From Axinella damicornis (lineage: Eukaryota; Porifera; Demospongiae; Axinellida; Axinellidae): DNA of 64,000 bases. A model generated the notes under the pieces. The model saw only the letters and a list, made by a program, of their open reading frames with translations, searched no databases and was not told where the DNA came from. Of this stretch, positions 34,364 to 45,800 are shown one piece after another (position 1 is the first letter of the stretch; every line of letters begins with the position of its first letter). The DNA lies in contig OZ007508.1 in NCBI GenBank assembly GCA_963931865.1, forward strand, positions 9,174,781 to 9,238,780. Reading direction: 5' to 3'. Both the position numbers and the translations under genes were made by a program.

Positions 34364-37300
34364 ATGGAGATAGATGTGTCTGCTGAGTTAGGGAGTGACT
34401 CAAGTTTCAACCAGTCCAACAATGGCTCTCTGTGTGAAAGTAAGTGTACTATTATAGATCAGCTAGTACCATCAAATGGTATTTACTATAGATGTATACA
34501 TCTGCATGCTACTACCTGTCAGAACCTCACAGTAGCTAGCCCACAACCATTATAAGAAGGTAGAGCTCATTGTTTGTGGTCTCACCATAATTTCTATTGC
34601 TATCCAGTACCACCCTGTGAGAATTGTATGGAGCCAGCAGCAGTTTTCTGCAAAGACTGTATCAACCACTACTGCAGACAGTGCTCTTCAATACGACACC
34701 AACACCCCAAGCGTAGGGGCCACCTTTTGGAAGAGCTAGTGGAAGAGCAACTACAGCATGGAGGTAACTGTACATTAAACGTCTATAATTATATTGGCAA
34801 ACGTTTTGGCACTTTAAGTTACATTAGTGCTACTCACGTGACCCTCAACGAATCAGACGCCTCAGAATCGATCACATGACGGAGCATTAAATCGCTTATT
34901 GCACACTTTAGTGTGCATTATCTAGATAATGCACACTTTTCAAAGATCAAAGGCTGTCTCGGGTCGGTGAGTTGCACTAAGTAGTTTAGATACCACTTTG
35001 CCGTGCATTACGGGCTTTAGTGCACTCGGGCAATCTAGTTAACGGTCTCGGGCGGATAATGCACTCGCCTTCGGCTCATGCATTATCTCGCCCTCGACCG
35101 TTAACTAGATTGCCCTCGTGCACTAAAACCCGTAATGCACGGCAAAGTGGTATATAAATATTACTTATTGCCGAGTGCCTTAGTGCGAGGCAACTAATCG
35201 CGTCACATCGCGTCTGTATATATATTTATCTGTCACATTTAAATTTCCATCACACTTTAATTGCGTGGGGGCGGTTTCTGCGGTCTCTCCCAGACTACTG
35301 GTATGCGTTTTGGAGGCGCATGCACATGTGTAGGCACTGCAGTGTGGACCTTTGCTGGCACTATATGATGGTAGCTGTCCCCGCTCGACTGCTCCGTTGT
35401 GTGAACTAGCTTATAGGTGAGGTCTGCCAGTAGTTTGATGCTGCTGCTTAGAACCGTTCGCCACAATCAGCTAACTCAGTGTGGATCTTTGCGCTAGGCA
35501 AGAGATGCAGAACATCGCTAACGCGTTCGTCCTCCTCTCAGTCACTCGCAACGGAACTTCGCACCTTACTGCACTGGCCCATGAAACCACACCTGTATAT
35601 ATGGAATGCGCACACGTATTGCAAGCATGTGTATTCCTAGTATTGTGTGTACCTATACTCATAACCAAGCTATGTCTTTATCCTCTCCCCTGGGACAGCC
35701 AAGGTTGGTGAAACACAAGAGATGATTCTCCATGGACTACTTGCAAAATATTTTGGAGTAGCTACTCTTCATCACTGGCAGCTTCGCACCATAGTGGGCA
35801 CCCTAGATGGGCGTGATGGTTTGGTGATCCAGCCCACAGGTTCTGGGAAGAGCATCTGTTTTTACCTGCCCCCACTTGTCACCAGAAAAACAGCCCTGGT
35901 AGTGACGCCCACAATCAGTCTGATGACGGACCAGGTTGCCAAGCTGGAGAGCAAAGGGATCTCTGCTACCTTCTTGGGAACTGCACAGACCGACAAAAGG
36001 ATTATGCAGAAGGTAGCCCATGGCTCCTTCTCGGTTGTGTTCACAACACCTGAGACGTTGATCGAACGGAGCACAGGCCATCCTCACAGAGTATTCGTTA
36101 AGATGGCTGAGGAAGGGAAGCTCTGCATGGTTGCATTAGATGAGGCTCACCTGATTCAAAGTTGGAAGAACTTCAGGTATGTATTTATTATGTGCAGTAC
36201 CTGATTCACTTCCTGTGTCTAGTGTAGGACTTAAATCGACCTTTATAGGGAGTTACACTAGCCTCGTTGTGAGATAAAATCTGCGCGGAGGCCTATAGGG
36301 TTACACCGTATACTAGTGCATACGTGGTTGACCACGCAGAGATGCCTCGCGGGAAGCTTTGATACAATTTGGCAGTTGCAGAACATAACCACGAGCGATA
36401 GCGAGTCTCTGTGAACGGCGAATGTCCAAAGCATAATTTACGTGCGGGGCCACAATGCGTTACAGACAAATATATATAGGTAGTCGCACTAGCTTAGATT
36501 CGAACTCCAAACTGCACGATTAGTTGCCTCGCTTCCCGCTTGGCAATAACATATACATACATTCTTCCACTACAGACCTGAGTATGGGAGCCTTCGAGAA
36601 GCGAGACATTTCTTTCCCACCACCCCAGTTGTAGCTCTTACTGCCACTGCCCCCACTACACAGAGGCAAGCACTGCTTCAGATGTTGAGAAACCCAACGA
36701 CAGAGGTTGCCAGTGTAAACAAGCCCAACATTTACTACAGAGTGATGGAATTCAACCCCCCCTCCAAACCTGGTAAGGGTCATCATGGACTGCTATACTA
36801 TTGTATAGGGCGGAAGTCATAGGACTACCTACCTATGCCTATGAGCAGGCGTTCAGAGCTACCTTTGACCAGGTGAAAGAGGATCATCCAGAGTTCATGG
36901 TTGGACAAACCCTAAAAGGAATAGTTCTTGACTGGTCTGACACTCAGCAGAAGGGTCTTGAGAAAGCTGTAGGCAAGGACATTGCAAACAGCGTTGTGAA
37001 AGGCTGCCAGGTATGTACAAAAGTACTTCACATGTATAGAGGAGTATAGGAATAGACATGCATGACCATGTGCACTGAATTATACTCCATCTTCAGGTTC
37101 ACTACCAGAGGTCTGTCAAGAAAGTCAGTGAGAAAGTGAACAGGTGTCACTCGCTAGCACATCAGGCATTTACAACAATTGGATATGCCATCCTTCGCGC
37201 CAAGTCAGAGAAAGACATTCTCTCACTTTTTCGAGTCCTTGGAGGCGAAGAACCTCTTGCAACCGCTATATCCATTCTACCAAAAAGCTCAGTCCTAAAG

Positions 37301-38689
37301 GAGTACGAATCTACCCACAAGCAAGAGAAGTGGAGTGCCTGCTCTAATTGGTCTAAGTGGTGGATGAGACCAGCACACCTTGGTGAGTGAATTATACCAC
37401 CTGTTGTTATGCCACTGATCAGTTTGACATGTATACTAATGTTGCGTACACAACCACATTCCCCACTACAGAGAAACTAACCCCCAACCACAGTCAGATG
37501 GACAAGGAGACGTTCAACAGCCTACCCAGCTCAACTAATGCCGTTGAGTCCCATAATCGCCTCTCCAAGTCTGAGCATGCACAGATCCTCAAAGTAGCGA
37601 TGATGGGTACCTACAGGAAGGATATGTCCACCAGTCTTGAGCTGATGGCGCAGTCTCGGGGGCTACCAACCACGTACGATGACCTTACAGAGAGTGCTCG
37701 TGTGAAAAGATCACGGCAACAGAGCGCATCGCGAAGAAAGAGATTACGGCAGGACCCTGAAGACAACCCTGAGGGACCACCTGACTCGAAGAAGGCTTTT
37801 CAGCAAGGTACACAATCAATCTGTTATAATCTTTGCTAGAAACCCATCAACAGCTATACAGATTCACCTACCAAGCCTTCAATGTAAACCTTCTCAGACA
37901 AAACACCTTCAAGAAAGAAGAGAAAGCAGGAGACGCCAGGCACTCAATGGGGTACAAAAAAAGGTAAGCAAGTATATCCCAAATGGGGAACTGGGATTCT
38001 TCCAACTTCTGCAATGCTAGGTAATGTCTTCCGAGTTCATATGTATGCTTCTCTTTTATGTAGATCCACATGTAGTCGGTGACAGCCCCTGCAGTCCAAC
38101 AGTTTATTGGATCGCCAAGCTGAACCTGACACCAAAGGATCGTGCTGTTCTGCAAGAGGGGAAGCAGTTGGATGACAAGATTATGGCAGGAGTCGGAATG
38201 ATCCTGGAATCCCAGTTCCCCGAGCTACCTCCATTCCAACCAACCCTCTACACTCAAGCTCTAGAAAACCTACACCCAGCAAAGGAAACATCATTTTTCT
38301 TTCACAATTTCAGCAACCACTGGGCAGTATCACACCTCTCCCAGGGAAGGGTTTACCTGTACGACAGCTTGCAACCAAAGAAAATCATGCCTGAACTGCA
38401 AAAGCAACTAGCAACCCTGTATGGCCATGTCGGAAGTGACAAAAAGCTGCAAGTTTTCATGCCTCTGGTTCAACTTCAGAGGGGAGGCGCTGACTGCGGA
38501 TGCTTTGCAGTGGCTTTTGTCGTCTCTCTTCTTTTCGGGGATGACCCTACCTCTCTCTTGTACAGCCAAAAGGAGATGCGAGGACATTTGGAAGACTGTC
38601 TCCAATCTGAACTCTTTACCCCCTTCCCAGCCAGTGAGAAAAAAGCAAAAAGAAAGTCCAAGATTATCGAACTTACAGTTCCCCTTTGA
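34364..38689 (+). CDS. Transposon-encoded B-box / RecQ-like helicase / transposase-like / Ulp1 protease fusion
   Basis: Nine exons (34364-34439, 34608-34763, 35699-36176, 36576-36772, 36823-37010, 37097-37382, 37472-37807, 37898-37963, 38064-38689), all with AG/GT boundaries, give one open frame of 802 codons plus TGA. Residues 29-64 form a B-box-like zinc finger (CxxC-x7-CxxC-x4-CxxC, then His). About 90-290 is a RecQ-like helicase N-lobe with PTGSGKS (123-129), DEAH (225-228) and ALTATAP. Motifs IV-VI of a helicase C-lobe are absent. About 305-560 resembles a MULE-like DDE core (IVLDWSDTQQKGLEKAVG, KGCQVHYQRSV, STNAVESHNRL), but no first catalytic Asp is seen. A basic patch, PSRKKRKQ, follows. 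The last 200 residues are a C48/Ulp1 protease with His in NHWAVS, Asp in LYDSL, Gln in QLQRGGADCG and Cys in DCGCFA. Domain calls are from motifs; the transposase class is inference. Confidence 0.82.
34991..35152. mobile_element. Foldback element nested in intron 2 of the transposon gene
   Basis: Arms of about 75 bp begin taccactttgccgtgcatta and end with the reverse complement, with a centre near 35070. A smaller palindrome, gtgcattatctagataatgcac, lies at 34913-34935. This is an insertion within the larger transposon and is removed with the intron. Confidence 0.8.
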
Positions 38690-38768
38690 GATTTTTGTGT
38701 ATGTACAAATGTAGCAGTTGTTTGATGATGCATTTGTGGTGTTCCTAATGAATGTTGCCCGTTGCTTG

Positions 38769-39069
38769 CCCTACGATTTAGTGACAGGGTCACTACTTTT
38801 CTCCTACACCATATAGGGATAATTTAATGACAGGGTCACTATTTTTTCCCTATATTATTTAGGCAAAATTTAGTGACAGGGGCATTATTTTTCCCCTACA
38901 CTACATAGGGAAAATTTAGTGACGAGGTCACTAATTTTTCCCTATATTAATAGGCAATATTTAATGACAGGGTCATTATTTTTTCCCACAGTGTCACTGT
39001 GGGAAAATTTAGTGCAGGGTATCACTGTTTTTTCCCTATATATATAGGGAAATAAATCATTTAATGACA
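38769..39069. repeat. Right terminal inverted repeat
   Basis: The reverse complement of 33964-34263 with only scattered differences, ending ATTTAATGACA. It begins 80 bp after the stop codon of the transposon gene. Confidence 0.88.
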
Positions 39070-39880
39070 ATGTCTACGGAACCGTTTCACATGGCTGCCA
39101 GTTACACTATAATGAATGCATTTCCATAGTAACAGTGACAAAAATTGAAAATGGATTCAGTTATCAAATTTCATTTTGGTCGCACAATGTAATAATATGG
39201 CTGGAATACTATTGTCATTTAGTAAGCAAGTTGAAATCGCATTGAACGAATTGTACACTGACCAGGTGTGAGATATGACAGTGCAGGAATGCACAGCTTA
39301 AGAAATGGTATTGGAATGGGTTCTGGATGCACCCATTTCTCAGATTCTGGAGTCTGGGATACCAATTTAAGACTGCAAAAGAGCTGAAAGCTGAAATCTG
39401 GACAAAATATTTTAGAAATCAGGTTTCAGGTTATCAGGAGATTGGATTTGCAATTGTGCCTGTAAGAGATGTTCAGTCCACGTAGATAACCTGAAAGCTG
39501 AAAATGCAGTAGAAAATTCAGAATTTAAGTGAGGTGAAAGAGCTCAAAGCAGAATGGCCGGATGGTACACTCACCGTCCAGGCCCACAAAGAAAAGTGAA
39601 AAGGATCTGGTCACTTAGCAAGTTTAGGGTCACACTTAGCGGGTTTTGTCTACCCAAAAACCATGACAACCGAGTCAGCTCATTTGGAAGGTTGACCAGC
39701 GTGCAAGCCTGGGCACAAGCTAGGCTACTTATAACTCAGCTGATAACTGTCTTCTGATTCATGCGTTGTCATTATAGCACTTGCCCCTGAATTGATGTGC
39801 CTAGTATGAAGTGGGTATGTATAGTAGCTAGTTGTTCATGTAAGCCTGGTATGACGACTTTTCTCTTCTGTATTTCTGCA
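39070..39880. other. No feature recognised
   Basis: AT-leaning DNA with repeated ctgaaagctgaaa-type words at 39380-39500. No exon or transposon is supported. Confidence 0.4.
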
Positions 39881-39882
39881 GA

Positions 39883-42800
39883 AATCGAGTAGTGCAATTG
39901 ATTGAGCAAAAAGAACTTGAGGTCGGTCCGCAGGTGATGACTAATTGGTGTACTTATATATCAGTTGCTCAAGGTTGTTGAACTCAGCCAATACTGCTGG
40001 CCTTGAGCCGAATATTTCTCTGTACTGCCCTCCTGTTTGGTGCATGCACACCATGACCTGCATGTAATTCAGATATAGTAGTCACAAATACGTGCAGACT
40101 CTCACGGACGAGTTTGGTAAGCTGTGTTAGTCATATCTGCGTGTATATGCAATCGTAGTTGGAGGGCATTATGGGAGAATATTTTGTTTTTGGTTTCTGT
40201 ATGCTGTCGACAGCTTTTTTACTGTGCCATTTAAGACTTTTTGCTATGTATGCAGCACTAAACCAAACGAACCAGCAACACCCACACAGTCATGCCTGAG
40301 GACTAGGGTAGACCATTGTTTCAATAGCTAGCTGTCCTATAGTGAGGGTATGGTTGGATAGCTGGGTCAGTTTGTGGGATTGTCGTGTTCTGATAATTCA
40401 GTGGACATTACAGATTTCTCATTTGACGTCACAGGCCAAGGGGATGACCGGAGACTTCACCAGAGGGATGCCGCAGACAATAGAGGTGACTTGAACTGGA
40501 GTGGGTTGGGTTGCCTCCTGTCAGGCCGGGTGCATTGATGTGCATTAATTGGAAGTATTACCCTGCTGGCCAGTATTGTGTCAGACAAGTATAACTCAGG
40601 TGGCCAGTATTGTAAACTTGTATTACTCAGGTGGCCAGTATTGTGTCAGACAAGTATAACTCAGGTGGCCAGTATTGTGTCAGACAAGTATAACTCAGGT
40701 GGCCAGTATTGTGTCAGACAAGTATAACTCAGGTGGCCAGTATTGTGTCAGACAAGTATAACTCAGGTGGCCAGTATTGTGTCAGACGAATGAATGAAAG
40801 TAAGTGTAACCCAACTAGATGTTAATGAGAACTTGGAAGTTGGTCGATTGACTGCCCCCGTTTACTAATGCATATCCAAGCTGAAGCTGACCCCTGAAGC
40901 TGACCCCTGTACCATAGCGCTGGTTAGCAAGCAAGTTGTGAGTTTTCGAGTGCTCTATAATTGGGGTGAAATGCGTATGTGTAAGTACACTGTTTGCCTG
41001 GAACTGCGATGTGTTTTACTATGCAGTCATTTGAAGCCAATCGTATGGTAGAATCTGTACATACAATGTATATACTGTAATCTCCCAATAATACACCAAG
41101 AGCGCATCATGACTTCACCTCATCATCCACGAGTACTTTGAGTGCTGCAAGTACAAAACTAAGCCTCAGTAGTTGAGTGCACGTATTCTATTTTTAGTAC
41201 ATTGTCTACTCGTTACACGCTCTTCCTCTTCCGCCGCAATGACGATGATGTAATCTTGAATATGCCCATGGGCAATGAACATTAGTGGCTGCTCAAGAGG
41301 GGGTTAGGACGTAGTTTCGGTACTCACTTCACTCCAAAGTAGGCCCACCCACTGCACATACAAGAACTAGTGCATGCAATGCACCATACTGCAACAAACG
41401 CTCCTACTCCCTGGCCAGCAGGAATAATATCCTTTTCTGAGTGTAGCTGCAGGAACAACAAACAAGATTGAGACCTAGCGGGAGAGTGGTTGAGTGACGT
41501 GGAGCATCCAGACCATCAGATTTGCCAATTACCGTACTCGCGCAAAAGTCCGCCCATGGGCGTTGCATCTTACTTTCTCACCAAACAAGGGGGTGGGTGC
41601 TCTTTCGAGTGTTTCCGCATTCAGCCTTGAAAGAGCACCCACCTTTGTTTACGTACACAAGTAGCGCAATAGCAACGATTGAGCACCAAGCGCTGGCTGA
41701 GGTCCAGCGTGGAGGCCACGGGGCCGTCGTCAGCACAGGCAAGCCAGGCAACACACATGGACACCGTAGATACGGATACACAGACTAATAGAGACTTGCT
41801 GCAAGGAGGTTCTTACCTCAGATACGCTGGAACATCTCCCTAATGCGCTCTATCGCCTGTTACACTAGGCACCAGGCTATAGCGCGAGGGTGGGCGCTCA
41901 TTAGAGTAAACTTTGACCCTATATAGAAAATTGAGCCAAAGTGGGGGGTGGGCGCTCTTTGCGGAGTGGGCGGACTTTCGCGAGAGTACGGTAATCGCTG
42001 CTGCTTTCGAGAAATCCGTAGTGTGATGGTACTAGGTGATTTGCACACACGATACACAAACATGCGAAAGGCACAGCACGTGCACAGTTTCATGTCATGC
42101 ACTAGAATGAAATTCATTGGAATTGGTACCGCCCTCCTAGCCAACTTCGGCTGTGTTTGCGTGTGCATGCACGTGTACGACTGTTACTGTTACAAGTGAG
42201 CACTCAGTGAAATACAGGTGTTTCATGACTTCGTGCAATGTACATACCGTTATCCGTGACTTTGAAAAACACTATCCGTGACTTGAGGATGTCACTAATT
42301 TGATTGTGGTAGATACAGTGAGCGCTATATAGCATAAAATGGCAGCTCTTAGTTGTGAGCCAAAGCATCGTAGCGCTTATGCTCAACACTTGTGCTGGCA
42401 GATGGTCTACCCCTCGGTCTTACCTATCACAGTGAATTTACAGGTCAACCCTTTGACCCTAGAACGGCGCAGCTTTTCCTGAACACTGGAACGGTGGACA
42501 AGAAGTACAATCCCGACAACTTACCACGCAAGTTGAAAGCGCATCCTGACCATTTGCTGAGCTAGCGCTGGCGCCATATTGGCTTCTTGTTGGGCAAACT
42601 GGACCCTCCGGCGGCCACTGCCAGTACGCGTACGACTGGTAGTCCTGGTCCCACGCATACCAATTTGGGTAATTCTAGTCCGGCACCTTAACTTAGCTAG
42701 CCAAACTCTTGAGACACACACTAGCGCTTGTGGTTGAAGCCATACATGGCTCGTGACGTCATGACCGGCCACTAGCACTTGCGGTTACTGTTGCCTTATG

Positions 42801-45800
42801 GTTTACGCTGTACGCAATTCATTTTTGCAAGGTGTCATGAAACCCCTGTAGAGTTTGTTGCGTGGAATGGGTCTGTATTAATTGAGATGAATGGTTTTAT
42901 GGCCCCAGGTGCATGTGCCGAAGCCTCTTGTGGGGTTCGTGATTGGCCGCAATGGAGAACACAAGGAACATCCAGAACACCTGTGGAGTTAGGCTGCAGT
43001 TTCAGAATGGCAGGTGTATAGTTTGATTCAGGGTTCTATGCACATAGGCAGGTGTTGGATGCAAGATTTGGAGAGAGATAATTATAACTTATTAACAGCT
43101 GGGATTCAAACCGAAGACCGGAGTTCTAGTCAGACGTGCTTGTGGTGAGAGTGTGTGACTAGCACTCAGGTCTTGGGTTCGAATCCCAGCTGTTCCCAGA
43201 ATTTTTTCATTTGGATTCTGTCCAAAGCTTGCAAGTATATTTTGTGTACTAACTGTTAGGTTAGTGACTGTGGGGGTATGAGGATTGGGTAGGTACCGTT
43301 GTACTCGAGCTTTTCTTGCACATTTTCCTGGGACAAAATCAGCTCGCAGCTTTAGAGAAAAATTGGGAAGGAAAACCTTTGATGATTTTGCACTTGAGAT
43401 ATTGCCACCATGACCTCATTGGAAGCTTTAGTAGCTCTGTGTGCTCTCCTGGATGGGAAGTCGTTTTTCTGTTGCACGAGTGTTCTGTGGTGTCGTTGCC
43501 TTTGAATTCAGAGCTCCACTCATTCGAAGTTATGTTTAGATGTCTAAGTTACACACCTAACTGCCAAATCCGACGACAATCCAAGGAGGTCCAGGCAAAA
43601 CATGTCCTGAATATAGGGGATGGCATCAAGGGCATTCCTAGGAGGTCTGGGTTGCTGTGTCCTAGTATACCCAGATCATCCTTGGACGTCCACTCATCAC
43701 CACCCCCTGTGTCTGAGTATCCCCGTACAACGGAGATACCCAGACCGTCCCAGACAATCCTCTGATGTCTGACCATCACCGCCCCCTGTGTCTGAGTATC
43801 TCCATACACCGGAGATACTCAGACCATCCCGGACAATCCTTAGATGTCCACCCATCACCACCCCTTGTGTCTGAGTATCTCTGTACACCGGAGATACTCA
43901 GACTGTCCCATCTCTGTACACCGGAGATACTCAGACTGTCCCGGACAATCCTCTGATGTCCACCCACCACCACCCCCTGTGTCTGAGTATCCCCGTACAC
44001 TGGAGATACCCAGACCATCCCGGACAATCCTTAGATGTCCACCCATCACGACCCCCTGTGTCTGAGTATCCCCGTACGCTGGAGATACCCAGACCATCCC
44101 GGGTAATCCTTGGTTGTCCACCCACCACCAACCCCTGTGTCCACAGCCAAACCAATCGCTTCCAATACTGCGGCTATGGGTATCTCCGGTGTACGGGGAT
44201 ACTCAGACACAAGGGGTGGTGATGGGTAGACATCCCTGGATTGGCCTGGGTATCTCCGGTGTACGGGGATACTCAGACACAGGGGGTGGTGGTGGGTGGA
44301 CATCCCTGGAGTGTTCGGGATGGTAAGGGTATCTCCAGTGTACAGGGATACTCAGACACAGGGGGTGGTGGTGGGTGGACATCCAAGGATTGTCCAGGAT
44401 GATCTGGGTATCTCTGGGTATCTCTGGTGTACGGGGATACTCAGACACAAGGGGTGGTGGTGGGTGGACATCCCTGGAGTGTCCGGGATGGTCAGGGTAT
44501 CTCCAGTGTACGGGGATACTCAGACGCAGGGGTGGACATCCAAGGATTGTCCAGGATGATCTGGGTATCTCTGGTGTACGGGGATACTCAGACACAGGGG
44601 TTGGTGGTGGGTGGATATCCAAGGATTGTCCAGGATGATCTGGGTATCTCTGGTGTACGGGGATACTCAGACACAGGGGTTGGTGGTGGGTGGATATCCA
44701 AGGATTGTCCAGGATGGTCTGGGTATCTCCGGTGTACGGGGATACTCAGACACAGGGGTTGGTGGTGGGTGGACATCCAAGGATTGTCCAGGATGGTCTG
44801 GGTATCTCTGGTGTACGGGGATACTCAGACACAGGGGGTGGTGGTGGGTGGACATCCCTGGAGTGTCCGGGATGGTCTGGGTATATCCGGTGTACGGGGA
44901 TACTCAGACACAGGGGTTGGTGGTGGGTGGACATCCCTGGAGTGTCCAGGATGGTCTGGGTATATCCGGTGTACGGGGATACTCAGACACCAAGGGGTGG
45001 TGGTAGCCTCGTTCCCAGGCCCTATCTGAAAATCAGAAAGGGGCCTGGTAGCACTTCAATTCGTACAATTTCTGTTGACTATGCCTCACAAATTCAAGAG
45101 GAGCCAATCAGATTTCAGAACGAAACCACACGCAAAAGTGATCCCTTTACGTGAGACAAAGTGTTGACTAGTATTATAAAGCACAAAACGGACCATGCAG
45201 ATCGTTATAGAGCTTACTTTGCCACTCCAGACTGTGGCGTCCTCGTCTCTTTCCTTTGTGAAGAAGTACTGTCGCGTTTGCGGGAGATGGCTGGACAATC
45301 GAAATCGGAGAGCGCTGTTTACGCTTACGGGTCTTCGCGACAAACTTCCCGACCATCTATCAGCACTGGCTGGAGTCCCGATCAACCGATATACTGTGAA
45401 ACAACGCGCTCTCGGGCTCCACGTTGGTCTTTGTGACGGTGATAGTCAGCTGATCTGATGTTTGAAATGAGGCGTGTCCTACCGTAGCACGCATTTGATG
45501 ACGTGTACAGCAGCGACAGATTTAACACGGAAGTGCTACCAGGCCCCTTTCCGATTTTTTGCATGGGGCCTGGGAATGAGGCTAGGGGTGGTGGTGGGTG
45601 GACATCCAAGGATTGTCCTGATGGTGTGGGTATCTCCGGTGTACGTGGATACTCAAACACATGGGGTTGTGAGGGTGGACATCCAAGGATTGGGTCTTGA
45701 TATCTCCGGTGTACGGGGACACTCAGATACAAGGGGTGGTGAGGGCAGAGAGAGATCCCTGGATTGTCCATGATGATCTGGGTACACTATAGCCTCGTTC

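Larger units (their letters stand above)
33964..39069 (+). mobile_element. 5.1-kb DNA transposon with 300-bp inverted repeats
   Basis: Near-identical inverted repeats at 33964-34263 and 38769-39069 start TGTCATTAAAT and enclose a single nine-exon gene. The word ATGTC occurs at both outer boundaries (33963-33967 and 39070-39074). It may be a short target duplication but overlaps the left repeat, so the duplication is unresolved. The gene joins a B-box-like zinc finger, the N-lobe of a RecQ-type helicase, a transposase-like segment and a Ulp1 protease. Transposons with Ulp1 domains are known among MULE and KDZ (Zisupton) groups, and helicase-bearing DNA transposons among AcademH. I do not recognise this combination. 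A foldback element sits in the second intron. The uninterrupted reading frame suggests a young insertion. Confidence 0.88.

Noticed and set aside
33963..39074. ATGTC as a confirmed target duplication of the 5.1-kb transposon
   Set aside because: The left copy overlaps the inverted-repeat tip, so it cannot be separated from the element without an empty site.
43120..43200. tRNA gene
   Set aside because: The T-arm-like ggttcgaatcc is present, but no A-box or acceptor stem pairs at the right spacing.
43660..45000. Possible CRISPR array
   Set aside because: Units are contiguous without unique spacers, the repeat is 79 bp, it occurs in both orientations, and the DNA is from an animal.
44203..45154. 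Overlapping open frames of 130-200 residues with repeated RGYSDTQTQG-like units
   Set aside because: They arise because the 79-bp minisatellite unit happens to lack stops. Both strands and several frames are open, and there is no coding signature.
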